Assembly: GCA_002104985.1 (NCBI GenBank)
Contig: MCGO01000370.1
Coordinates: 1 to 25,193, forward strand
Direction of reading: 5' to 3'
DNA length: 25,193 bases
DNA from: Rhizoclosmatium globosum
Taxonomy: Eukaryota; Chytridiomycota; Chytridiomycetes; Chytridiales; Chytriomycetaceae
Shown: positions 7,348 to 17,306 of the stretch, piece by piece
How the letters are laid out: each line of letters opens with the position of its first letter
How positions within the stretch are numbered: position 1 is the stretch's first letter
Position numbers and translations under genes: made by a program
Notes under the pieces: generated by a model
The model's database searches: none
Told to the model about the DNA's origin: nothing
What the model saw: only the letters and a program-made list of their open reading frames with translations

Positions 7348-10300
7348 ATGGACAATCCCACTGCTCAACGCGCTCTACTATTATCAGATGCGCTAGAGCT
7401 TCAGCAAACTTTGATATCTATTCAGAATCAGCTACAAGAAAATGTAGTCCAGCTGTCGAAACAGATGCAGATGGGTCTCACAACCATCGCACACATACTT
7501 GATTCCCTTTCAAACGATACACCTACTTCAACAACATCAAAAAGCGATGGAAAAGAGAAGCAGCCTGATATGGATGATAAGACGATAATTGTTCAAAAAG
7601 AAAGAGCACATTCTGCTATACCAAGTGGAAGAGCAGTTTCCACGATCGGAAGTCCCAGCGTTATTCCCTCTTCATTAGACATTTCAAGTCAGAAACAAAA
7701 GACTCCGCGGCGTTTTAGCTTCGCTGAAGCCAACATCCATTCACGGTATCAATATCACCCAGATTTATTGACACTCGCACAAACTGGCGCAAAAAATAAT
7801 CTTTCAACCGCGTCTGGGGTTTCAATTGGACTTACACAGCGGGCTCAGAGTACTGTGAGCACAGCAGATTCGCATTTAACTATGGGTTTGAAATGGGATA
7901 GCACGGATTACATTCTAGCGTCTAAACGAGAGCCAAGTTCTATTGAACGAAAAAACCTTGCAGTTTTCAGTGATCCGACGCTTCCAGGTGCAAATGACAC
8001 GTCTGCAGTTCCAATAGTTTCAGTAACCCATGAAAGAAAACGTCGCCCATCAATCGTGAAAAAATCAGCCAATAACTTGGGTCTGTGGCTGAGCAAGGCT
8101 TTCAGTGTTGGCGCAAAGAGCACAGAGAGTTTACCCATGTATTCAAATAATGACGTTCGACAAGGGTCAGAAGAAAAGCATGCTCAATATCAAAATTCTT
8201 TGAAGCCTGGATTAGGCACATTTAAGACTGTGAGTCGAAAAGTGGAACCTTATGACGACGAGCGCCGAGACTCCTTAGCTGTTCAACTTCCAGTTCCAAA
8301 GTTACAAGTTGGCAAAAAGTGGGAACAACTTCGTGCAGAAACTATTAGACGACAATCTCAAGCACTAGCTCCCGAATTCTCAAGCATTGTTACTGCAGCG
8401 TTTCCGGAACTCCAGACAACACCTGCAGAGAAAAAGGCAAAGGCTCGGCAACAATGGAGCAAGGTCAGAAAAACAGTGCTTCAGTCGGACAGGACACCTG
8501 GTGGATTTGAGATTATTTCCTCGCTTGCTATCACAGCTTTACCTGATATTGAGCAATTGAATCAAAAGCTCGAAGCACAATCGCCTCCTTCCCCACAATT
8601 ACCTACTGTCGAGTCTTATAATACGATAAAATACAAGCTACATTGGATATTTCTGTGTCCAGCGTTTGGCGACGATGGTCGTTTTATTTCAATGGAGTTG
8701 TACCACCAAACCGATTTCAGGCCACACAATTTATGGACAGATGGATTCCACCCAATGTCCCTATTTTGCGTTATTTTAAATTTCTTCTTGATTTGTGAGT
8801 TTATCTGTTGTGCTTTTGTTAGTTTAACTATCATTTCCAGGTTTCTATGCGGTAATATTGATAGTGATTCCTTATCAAATCGCGTACAATGACACTGTAG
8901 ATACCATTATGGCGCAAGAATTTATTATTTTAGGTGTATTCTGTTTAGATACAATTATTTGCGCCATGACTCCATTGCCACCACAAAAGACAGATACTCG
9001 CAACAAAGTCAAGCGTCCACAGTGCAACATATGGGCTTGGGAATACATGAAACGATATTTCCTGCTTGATTTAATCTCATTGATTCCGTTTGCGATATTT
9101 CTTCCACTTGGGCGAGACAACCTTCCATTCACCTTGATTCATTTGATCCGCATGGTACACTTCCCTCGTATGTTGGCACGAGCCCCGATGCTTATAGTCC
9201 TCAATCGGAAACTAAATTCCATCCTTGGTATCGGAAATATTTTAACACGTATGCTTCCAGTCGGTGCAGCTGTTCTCTACTTTGTACATCTCCAAACATG
9301 CATTTTGTATTATCTCGGAAAGATATACAATTTTCAAACGTGGGACTCGCAGTTTTCACATTGGCAATTTTATCCCGGAGGAATCAATGCTGCACCGATT
9401 TCAGAACGTTATACTTGGATGTTGACTCAGTCGATTGGAAATATTTTCCAGCTAACTTTTAAGCCAGAAACTCTGCTTGAACAAGCGGCGACAATGGTTT
9501 TCATTGTTATCGGAGCGCTATTGGTAAGGTTTTCCCCTTCTCGCAGTTTCTGCTCTAACAATTGTTAGTATGCAACATTGGTCGGACTAATTTCAAGTGC
9601 TGCAATCAGTTACGATGCATCTGGAAGCCTTTATCGGCAAAAAGTCGACGAACTGACTGAATATCTGACGTGGAAAAATATTGACAACGATACCAAGCGA
9701 AGATTACTCAATTACTATGAATTTAAGTACAAGGGTAAATACTTCGAAGAAATGAATTTGTTAGCGGATTTGAATCATTCATTACGTCGTGTAAGTTGGC
9801 GTTAATTTTTACTTGATAGGACTCATCGAAACTTTCAGGAGCTCGCCGCTATCAACTGCAAGCAGTTGATTGAAAAGGTACCGTTTTTGAAGCGAGAGCG
9901 TGGTGATGGTCGCGACGCACTTTATATTGGGAAAATTTCCACTGCATTGGTTCCTGTTTATTTCATCCCAGGAGATGTGATAATCAGTCAGGGGGAGCAA
10001 GCTACGGAAATGTATTTTATACTCACAGGAAAAGTTGATATTTTGGTAAACAACCAGCAAGTTTCATCGTTTTCGGATGGTGGATTCTTCGGAGGTAAGA
10101 AAGATTAATTATCCGTCAAAGTTAAACGATATTTCAGAGGTCGCTCTGATCGCGAATATTCCTCGAACTGCGTCGGTAGTTGCTGCAACCGTCTGCAAAA
10201 TGTACACACTTTCAGCAAAAGATTTTAATGCGATTCTTCTCGAGTTTGATGACATGAAACTCCGAATAGATAAAATCTATGAAGCCCGAATGGCTAAAGT

Positions 10301-10364
10301 CCGCATGGAGCAAACAGCACGATTATTTATGGATAGGCGGCCGAGCCAAATGGATACTTATTAA
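7348..10364 (+). CDS. Cyclic-nucleotide-gated (HCN/CNG-type) channel, five exons
   Basis: Exons 7348-8794, 8841-9523, 9569-9790, 9839-10094 and 10138-10364 join in frame to 944 residues; introns are 43-48 nt with GTGAGT or GTAAG donors. The start is ATG 7348 (MDNPTAQ), because the frame upstream has no ATG. The first ~460 residues are polar and probably disordered. S1-S6 follow: S1 about 468-500 (split by intron 1), an S4 with few, irregular arginines (LIRMVHFPRMLARAP), and the pore loop near 675-691. The pore reads NIFQLTFKP where HCN channels have LCIGYGRQ, so the GYG filter is missing. After S6 come a C-linker (DELTEYLTWKNIDND, NYYEFKYKGKYF) and a cyclic-nucleotide-binding domain with FFGEVALIANIPRTAS (about 867-882), which keeps the Glu and Arg that bind cyclic nucleotide. 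A plasma or ciliary membrane cation channel gated by cAMP or cGMP is likely; ion selectivity is open. Confidence 0.9.
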
Positions 10365-10444
10365 TAAATTGCTTAAAGATATTTTCAGCTCATTGTTCAA
10401 AGTTCATTGTTTCTCCTTCATTGTTCTCAATTTGGCTTTCAAAA

Positions 10445-12190
10445 ATGTCCAACACAGTTCGCTGCGGGTCTTCGTGGACCGATGCGGCGAATAACTGCTA
10501 TGAGACTTGTAAAACTAACTCTGATTGCAAGACTTCTTCAAGACCTTCTTGTTATGCGTCGTTACCAAGCTGTTCACCATCTTCGTCCATTTTGACAACA
10601 ACTTCTTCAAGTCAAGGACCAAAGGATCCCTCACAACGTTGCGGTGCCTCTATTCCGGATGCAAATAATAACTGTTATGAATATTGTAATGACGCGTATG
10701 ATTGCGCAAATCCTAGCCGCCCTGGATGCTTTCCAGGGCTTGCAACCAATGTCTGTGGCGTCCTTTCAACGAATATTTTGATAACTTCACGTAGCTCAGC
10801 TCTCAGTTCCTCTGTTCCAAGTTCAATCTCCACATCTCCAAATACTCCAGCTATAACAACCATCAACACCAGCATTTCTAGCCTGGCAGCAATAACGAGT
10901 CCAGCAAAACTTGAAAAGACCACAACGTCAAGTACCACGAGCACAACTTCAACTACCAGTACTACAAAAACTTCAACAAGTACTACTTCGACCACTACTT
11001 CGACCACAACATCAACCACTACTTCAACCACGACTTTACCTTTGACAACGATTGTTGTGTCATCTGTGACAACTCAGCTTGCAATAACCAGTAAAGGCTC
11101 TAACCCTTTGACCACACTAAGCTCAACAGTTGGACAAACAACTTCTTTTGCTTCAATTTCTCCATTGATTTCTTCTTCGCGGCTCGTTTCCAGTCCCACA
11201 ACACTTGTGCAAAGTATCTCATCACTACCGTCTATATCAGCGTCGTCGTCAACTTCAAATTCCCTTCAACAAACTCTGTCTTCCTCTGTGACATCATCTA
11301 TGCCAGCGCTTCTGACAGTGGCGCCAACGACATTTGCAAAGACCATACAAACAACAGCAGGATCATCCGATTTGAGCAACGAAAATGCAACTCCTGTTGA
11401 TAATGGATCAAACGCAGGTCTCATTGCCGGCTCAACCATTGCTGTCGCGCTTACTTGTGCTCTTATTGGACTATTTGTTTATTCCAAGAGAAAAGGTACC
11501 ACCATGGGAGCTGCTGTTGCAGCTTTCTTACCTCAACCTAAACGAAGAGATTCGGATGAAGAGGTTGGAGGTGTAACCCCAAAGTCACCTCCTGGTGCTG
11601 CCGGGAGCCCTGAAGCTGCAGGATCTCCGACAAAACATAACTTAGACTGGCTTGATATGATGAACAAAGTTGACACTATGGAAAGGGATCAAGCCTTAGC
11701 GTCTGGGATGGTGGTGCAAGATCCAAATCAGCCACCGCCATTAATGCCGGTCATGCAGCAACCTCAGCCTGGATATGAACAAACGCTTCCGGGAGAAGTT
11801 GTTACAAGAGAGCAATTATACCAGCCACAACCACCCATGGGACCGGCGCCTATATTTAACGTTTACGATCATCATCACCACAATATTCCTCCACCAGTGT
11901 TGTTTACTCAACCGCCTCCACCGATTACAGGAGCTCAAATTCAATACGTTAACCCTGCTCCACCTCCGGGCCCTCCACCTGACTTCACTGCGAACCAACC
12001 GACACAAGAAGCTTCCGAGCCTGTCATTGTCGCTCCTCAACCTGCTGTAAGAAACAAACCACTTCCTGTAACGCCTCGACTGTCCAGCCTCAATCCGACA
12101 CCTCGTATTTCGAGAAGTAGGCCAACTGTGAGCGCATCAGATCCCGATTCCATAATGGCAGAAGCAGGAAGTACCACTGACGGACAATGA
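10445..12190 (+). CDS. Mucin-like single-pass membrane protein with two Cys-rich repeats
   Basis: Single exon, 581 residues from ATG 10445; in-frame sequence upstream lacks an ATG. Two Cys-rich repeats open the protein: RCGSSWTDAANNCYETC... ending SLPSC (about 6-43) and RCGASIPDANNNCYEYC... ending TNVC (about 67-106). The repeated CG-x-S-x-x-DA-N-NC pattern resembles small carbohydrate-binding modules of zoosporic fungi and stramenopiles, but I cannot name a family. A long Ser/Thr stalk follows, with TTS-type repeats near 160-198. The membrane segment is about 322-347 (AGLIAGSTIAVALTC...), then KRKG. The cytoplasmic part is proline-rich with poly-Pro and HHHH stretches, and NLDWLDMMNKVDTME may be a short helix. 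No signal peptide is present. It is probably a wall-associated surface protein or sensor, inferred from architecture. Confidence 0.82.
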   Translation: MSNTVRCGSSWTDAANNCYETCKTNSDCKTSSRPSCYASLPSCSPSSSILTTTSSSQGPKDPSQRCGASIPDANNNCYEYCNDAYDCANPSRPGCFPGLATNVCGVLSTNILITSRSSALSSSVPSSISTSPNTPAITTINTSISSLAAITSPAKLEKTTTSSTTSTTSTTSTTKTSTSTTSTTTSTTTSTTTSTTTLPLTTIVVSSVTTQLAITSKGSNPLTTLSSTVGQTTSFASISPLISSSRLVSSPTTLVQSISSLPSISASSSTSNSLQQTLSSSVTSSMPALLTVAPTTFAKTIQTTAGSSDLSNENATPVDNGSNAGLIAGSTIAVALTCALIGLFVYSKRKGTTMGAAVAAFLPQPKRRDSDEEVGGVTPKSPPGAAGSPEAAGSPTKHNLDWLDMMNKVDTMERDQALASGMVVQDPNQPPPLMPVMQQPQPGYEQTLPGEVVTREQLYQPQPPMGPAPIFNVYDHHHHNIPPPVLFTQPPPPITGAQIQYVNPAPPPGPPPDFTANQPTQEASEPVIVAPQPAVRNKPLPVTPRLSSLNPTPRISRSRPTVSASDPDSIMAEAGSTTDGQ

Positions 12191-12234
12191 CAAATTCAAT
12201 TTCTTTATATTCGTTTTAATGCTTCATTCTAAGT

Positions 12235-14041
12235 TCAATACATGCTTTTGAAAACTATCGCTTTTCTCTGGATCCATTCCGGTGTCACAAATATCGTATC
12301 CCTCCTCCAAAACCGCATCACTTTTTCGACGCTCGCGTTCCCCAACGTCAAGAACATTGTCGCTTGAGAACAGCAGAATGGGAACAACGTCTTGACCCTC
12401 TTTACACGTTTCCGAAGCCACCATTGCACAGCAAGATATATCGCAACTTCCACACATAATTTGGCGATACAGATCCAAAACGCGGTTCGGTAATCGGCAT
12501 TCCCGGCCATAACTACGACTGTGATTCCTGCGATAATGAGGCCGAGGATCGCACATGTAATGTGAACGTGTATTTTATGGGACGGTGGAGGCCAACGTAT
12601 CGAAGCGAAGATCTGTTATTTACGTCTTTGAATACAAAAATATATGCTCGTGAGGCGTTCCCTTACATGCAAGAAAGAGGAATATGCTCACAGCGATGCT
12701 ATACAAACTTGCTCCTGTGACGATAAACACAGAGATGGGTGTGAATGGGAGGGCGCTTTGGATGGCGGCCGTGATTAAGATCCATCCAGATTCAATCAAG
12801 AGCGCGAACCAAGGCACTTCGCGAGATATGAGACGACCGCTTCTTGGCATGTGGTATTTTGTCGTTATAACAAACGACGGCCAATATCGGATGTATCCCA
12901 ACTATTTCAGTCATCAGCTACGATTCACCAAATACTAAAACAACTCACGCTTATCATCTGCCGTGACAACAAATGCACACTCGCCCAAAGCCCAATAACA
13001 TTCTGGATCAAAGAATAAACACAGATGATCAGTGTCTGACTATTCGGAAACTGATTCATCAAACTCTGTGTCCAAAATCGTCTGCGACGAGCCAAACCCG
13101 ATTTTGGACACACCTGGAGATACAAGTGGACATATAATGATCTGCAAGAAATATATGATTGTGGAAGTTGCCATGAACTGTACAATTGCACGCGGACCTG
13201 ATTTGGGAAAGTTGTGTGTTTCTTGGGAGAGGAGAGTGATTCCGTCGATGCCGAGGAAGACCCAAACTGCGATGGGTAGGACTTGGAGGATCCCTTGAAT
13301 TCCGGTGGGGAATAGTGTTTTGTAGAGACACCTGTAAACTGGTCGATGGGTGTGTTGCTGGCGTTTGCAACACCCCATTGAATGTCTGCTCTTGGGATCA
13401 ATATTAATGGGGCGAGTGTGAAGGCCTGGTTTTTTGATGGGTTATTAGTAATTTGAGACAGATACCCTCCTTCATCGATAATTACCGCGGCTTCCAAGAC
13501 GGCAAGTAAGCATATCACTCTTATAAACCAACGCGTAGAAATCCCAATGAAAGCCAGACATCCAACCATACACACCGCCCACCACAACCCATCATACTTT
13601 GTCCCCATCGTCGACCAAACCGGAGACGTAATATTCCCCACCAGATTAATCAAAGACGACACACAGTTAAGTTCCAATTCCCAAATCTGACACTGAGCCG
13701 CAATATGCCCCATCACCTTCCCCAAACGCAGCCCGCGTGTACAACGCCGGTCCCACCCTAAAATTCCTCCCCCTACCAGTAAGTTACTTTGAACCTCAAA
13801 AACATTTTTAAAGGGAAAATAGAGTCCATACAGTAAACGGAAACGCAGCCATAAGTTTCCACCCAACACAAACCGTCAAACACCAAAACAGAACACATCC
13901 CATCGCGCACCCGACAACAAGCGATCCATACCCGAGTCGCAACTCTTCACTCCAGTCTGCGTTCATGATGATGGAAAACATGATTGACCAGAGAAAGAGC
14001 GTTGATCCGAGTTTCGGGAGGATGTTTGGGTTGATTGGATT
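12235..14041 (-). pseudogene. APC-superfamily (amino-acid/ethanolamine-type) permease, frame-disrupted
   Basis: Conserved permease segments occur in the right order but in different frames. In order: LGSTLFLWSIMFSIIMNADW to MAAFPFT (14041-13832); YTRAAFG near 13720; VMGHIAAQCQIWELELN and LINLVGNI (13712-13620); FPTGIQGILQVLPIAVWVFL with GIDGITLLSQETHNFPKSGP (about 13310-13200); PGVSKIG; SLIQNVIGLWASVHLLSRQM (to 12949); GYIRYWPSFV after a clear 47-nt intron (12948-12902); and a last TM pair after a second intron (12666-12613), ending at 12235. The WVFLGID...LSQET...P block is diagnostic of APC permeases such as the ethanolamine/amino-acid group. About five single-base shifts are needed. Either the gene is decaying or the sequence has indel errors; a 38-nt intron (GTGTCT...TTCAAG) could explain one shift, but would remove conserved residues. 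The N-terminus is not resolved. Confidence 0.62.
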
Positions 14042-14231
14042 TCATCTTCTTCTTTGGCGAGTCTGTGCGCGCGTGGTTTTTTAAAGAGATTAGTCAAGGA
14101 AGGGTGTTGAAAATGTGGAGTGGATGGGGAGTGGGCGTAACTGAATCTGCTTGCGGGAGAACGAAAGCATGACCATTTTTGTAAATCCAATGAAGGGAAA
14201 ATCTACTACTCCACTTTTTTATTCTTAATTC

Positions 14232-15010
14232 TCAGTCACTCTGACTTTTTTCTTTGTTGGGATACAAGAAGCAATCAACGTGATGATCATTCACCATACC
14301 AATAGATTGCATGTACGCATAACAGATGGTAGGACCCACAAACGAGAATCCCCGCTTCTTCAAATCTTGACTCATGGCTTCAGATTCCGGACTCACAGCA
14401 CGGCACTTGTTTCCTTCATTCAAATGAGCAGTAGGACCACCTTCCGGAGCAAACCCCCACAAGTATTCCGAGAATGTCCCAAACTCTTTCTGGACCTTCA
14501 AAAAAGCGTTCGCGTTTGTCACGGCAGACTGAATCTTTAGTTTGTTCCGAATGATACCATCGTTTTGTATGAGTTGATTGATTTTGTCAGGAGTGTACTT
14601 TGCCACAATGGAAGGATCAAAGTCGTCGAAAGCATCCTTATAGTTTTGCCTTCGTTTGAGGATAGTTATCCAGGAGAGACCAGCTTGAGCCCCTTCGAGA
14701 CACAGAAGTTCAAATAGAAGACGGTCGTCTGTAATTGGCGAGTTTCCCCATTCGTTGTCGTGGTAGAACTGATAGATTGGATCGTTTGTGCACCAGGAAC
14801 AGCGGGTAATACCATTTGAATCAGTCGCAGTTTCATTGGAACAACCTTTTGAGCAGATTGAGGACTTGGTGAGGACTTCTTTGATGAAGTCTTTGATTGA
14901 GCCCTCTTCTTTGGCTTGGAGATGGCTGCAGCTTCATTTGTAGCATTGTTGCTGATCCTTAAGCTGCTTCGGAGAGTCCTTGTTGCCGTTACTGCAATTA
15001 AAGGTCGCAT
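14232..15010 (-). CDS. tag: DNA-3-methyladenine glycosylase I, with one apparent frameshift
   Basis: Base-excision repair enzyme that removes 3-methyladenine from alkylated DNA. Family landmarks are all visible: RCSWCTNDPIYQFYHDNEWG, then LLFELLCLEGAQAGLSWITI, GIIRNKLKIQSAVTNA, LKKRGFSFVGPTICYAYMQS and MVNDHHVDC. The zinc ligands known from E. coli Tag (Cys of RC-x-W, His of YHD, His of NDH, and the final Cys) and the Glu of DNEWG are present. The catalytic part is one open frame from about 14850 to the stop at 14232. The only upstream ATG with a plausible Lys/Ser-rich N-terminal extension (MRPLIAVTATRT, 15010) is in another frame; one added base in the AAAA run at 14847-14850 would join them. 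No canonical intron explains the shift. The N-terminal basic stretch (SKPKKRAQSKTSSKK) could direct the protein to nucleus or mitochondrion. Confidence 0.85.
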
Positions 15011-15231
15011 TTGATTCGAAATAGACTCCTTTTCCTTGCCAATTAATTTTGGCAAAAATAAGAAATAAAGCAAGTACTATGAATTCTTTCTTCTTCTTTA
15101 ATTTCTTATTCGTTTTAATGTAGTTAATTTGAACCCTTATATTAATTTGAGTTGAAACGTGCGTTGTCCCCCCAAAGCTGTCTCCCTTCCAACCGACAGA
15201 CAAACTAACGACCCATCCAAACAGCACCACC

Positions 15232-16873
15232 ATGTCCACACTCACGAAACTGACGACGACGACCTCGACGACAACGACCACACTCGCAGCCATCGTCCCA
15301 ACGACCACCACCACCACCACCACAACCACCACCGCCGCCGCAATCCAAACAACAACGACCGCCGCCGCCGCCCATCAACAACAACATCGCTCGCACGAAC
15401 AACCACCACCGCCACCGCAACGTCGTCCGCCGCAACAACAACGGCGTCTGCCTCAAACGACTCCGGGGCAAGTGTCAACGTCGGTTTGATTGCGGGCATT
15501 GCGGGCGGTGTCGTCGGTGCCATCGTCATCATCGGCCTCATTTCCTGGTGCACAAAGACAAGACGCAGAGCCGCAAATCCAGATGCATTCGATCAGATGT
15601 ACGGCCAGGGACCTGTGAGTGCCCCGAGAGTCCAGGTTAGTTAGCTAGGTAGTTAGTAGTGGATGTTTAGATGCCTAGATGTTGGTGGTAAGAGGCGGTA
15701 GTGGCTGTGCGGCTGTGGCGGAAGTCGTCGATAAGGGTTGTTGTTATTGGGGCATGCCGCTTTCTCAGATTGATTGGCAGCAATGAACACTGCTGGGCGG
15801 CAACTGTCAGAACCACCAAAAGATGAATTTGAAGTGATCAATTAGAATGGATTGAGTGCCAGTGGGCGAAAGATGGCAGAGGGTAACCGGAAGATGGAAG
15901 TGATGCCATGTCAAGCACATAGGTTGAAACAGCCACTCATCAAGGACCCTGATCAACAATTCCATTTTCCATACCAATAACACTAACGTTAAATTATGAA
16001 TAGGCTCAAAAGTTGGGTCGCTCTGCTACCAACACTCCAACCACAGAAGCTGCCTACGCTGCTGCTTCAACTGAACTCCAGCAACAGCAACAAGTACAAC
16101 AACAAGGTTATGTTACTGCAGGTGCCGCTCCAGTTGTCGGAGCTGCCGCTATCGGTGCCGCTTCGATCGCTCAGTACCAACAACAACAACAGCAGCAACA
16201 ACAACAATACACCTACCCCCCACAACAATACTACCAACAACAAGCGGACTACTCTCAATACTACCAGCAACAACAGGGACAACAACAAGTTCCAGTTGAT
16301 GCCAACGGCCAGCCAGACTACTCTGCCCAATGGCAACAATACTTTGCCGAGAACCCAGGGGCCTACGAAGCCTACGTCGCCCAACAACAACAACTCCAAC
16401 AACAATACTACCAACAACCCCAACCCCAAATCCCTCTCCAATCCTCCAGCAACGGCAACAGCAACGGCGCCATCGTCACAAACATGACCGAAACCGAAGA
16501 ATACGTAGCCGTCTCCAACGGCCGCACCCAATCCATCCGCGTTGGAACCCTCAACGCCGCCGACTTTGAAACATACGAAGAGTTCGTGGAAGCCCAACAA
16601 GCACAAGCCGCATCCATCACGCCCGCCATCGCTGCCTACGAAACCCCTGTTGTCGTCGTGGGTGCCTCCACAATGGCGTACCAGCGTGCGGAGCAGGGTG
16701 GAAATGAGGGGTTGACGCAGGAAGAGTTGGAGCATGAAGAGAAGATGAAGAGAAAGTTGGCGAAGGAGGCTGAGTATATTAAGGATCAGCAGCAGCAGAG
16801 CCAACAACAGCAGGAGGAGGATGTTCCTGGGTACTCTGCTGGAGATGAAGTTCCTAGATACTCTACCAAGTAA
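15232..16873 (+). CDS. Thr-rich single-pass membrane protein with polyglutamine cytoplasmic tail, two exons
   Basis: ATG 15232 opens a Thr-rich sequence (MSTLTKLTTTTSTTTTTLAA) with no signal peptide. The membrane segment NVGLIAGIAGGVVGAIVIIG and its WCTKTRRR anchor lie in another frame of the same exon, so one base appears to be missing near 15369-15373 (the GCCGCCC run). Exon 1 ends at 15635 and exon 2 (16004-16873) continues in phase (PRVQ|AQKLGRS). The tail is dominated by Gln runs and Tyr/Gln repeats (QQYYQQQ, SQYYQQQQGQQQ), and then a more ordered part with LNAADFETYEEFVEAQQAQA and a charged helix-like LTQEELEHEEKMKRKLAKEA. Length is about 424 residues if the shift is repaired. The tail could self-associate; that is inference. 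Function unknown. Confidence 0.68.
15303..15340 (+). repeat. ACC/ACA trinucleotide microsatellite (Thr codons)
   Basis: A run of ACC with a few ACA and GCC triplets encodes the poly-Thr/Ala part of the stalk of the surrounding gene. Such tracts expand and contract easily, and the apparent frameshift of this gene lies shortly downstream. Confidence 0.7.
15636..16003 (+). other. Unusually long intron (368 nt) of the polyQ membrane protein
   Basis: The donor GTTAGT at 15636 and acceptor ATAG at 16003 preserve phase, and CACTAACG at 15981-15988 gives a good branch site. Nearly all other introns in the window are 43-68 nt. If the intron is retained, translation ends after two more codons (GTT AGT TAG), giving a protein with the membrane segment but without the polyQ tail. 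I see no gene within it. Confidence 0.6.
16079..16430 (+). repeat. CAA/CAG-rich trinucleotide repeat region (polyglutamine)
   Basis: Several clusters of CAA and CAG triplets, the longest near 16178-16207, encode Gln runs separated by Tyr, Pro and Ser. The antisense strand gives a Leu/Val-rich open frame that is a by-product of the repeat. Confidence 0.75.
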
Positions 16874-17306
16874 GCTTGACCTTCGTTAAGATGGGGTAGC
16901 ACTTACTCCTGTTTGGTCGTTTGTTTTTCAGTTCATTGAATGTTGGTTGATTTTGTGTTTGTTCGCCAGTGTCCTTGATTGACAGGTTATTGTTGTTTTG
17001 TTTTTGTTTCTTGTTGCTTCCCTCTTCCTTTTCTCCATACATCATTTTACTATAGTATACTAAATGTTACGTTAAAACTTCTATGTGTGTCTAAGTGATG
17101 TATTGAAAAATGAAATGCCTCATTTTGTTTTTGCAATTTTTGGGTTATCTGCTCTGTTGCATTTCAGTTTAAATGATAGTAGCCGATGGTTCGCGGCGAG
17201 AAGGGTCGGGATCTTTTCAGACACACAAAGTCTTTCCAAAAGGACCAAGCATCACAACCATCATCACTGTCTAACTGAAACCAACTGTTTGGTGCGAATT
17301 CAAAAC
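16874..17306. other. Intergenic region without a supported gene
   Basis: These 433 bp lie between the polyQ membrane protein and the next same-strand gene. T-rich tracts near 16980-17030 could serve 3' end formation. An in-frame ATG at 17115 followed by a hydrophobic stretch could extend the next gene upstream (see that entry). Nothing else is supported. Confidence 0.4.

Noticed and set aside
10675..11031. Val-rich minus-strand frame
   Set aside because: Antisense of the Thr/Ser repeat in the mucin-like gene.
13261..13330. 38-nt intron in the permease (GTGTCT...TTCAAG)
   Set aside because: It is shorter than all well-supported introns here, lacks a branch site, and would remove the conserved FPTGIQ segment.
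12925..13869. 314-residue open frame on the minus strand
   Set aside because: Conserved permease motifs leave this frame at about 13305 and return near 13050; the middle part of the frame (HYSPPEFKGSSKSYPS) looks like antisense-type noise.
14840..14860. Programmed -1 frameshifting in the glycosylase gene
   Set aside because: The CAAAAGG context is not a standard slippery heptamer, and breaks in neighbouring genes share no motif or direction.
15159..15644. His/Arg-rich frame upstream of the membrane segment
   Set aside because: It has no ATG, and its N-terminal part is the out-of-frame reading of the ACC repeat; the Thr-rich frame from ATG 15232 is the better start.
16067..16807. 246-residue Leu/Val-rich minus-strand frame
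   Set aside because: It is the antisense of the CAA/CAG repeats and has no independent support.
17115..17306. Signal-peptide-like N-terminal extension of the gene at 17307
   Set aside because: Hydrophobic stretch is short and followed by polar low-complexity sequence; a T-rich composition alone could produce it. Kept only as an alternative start.
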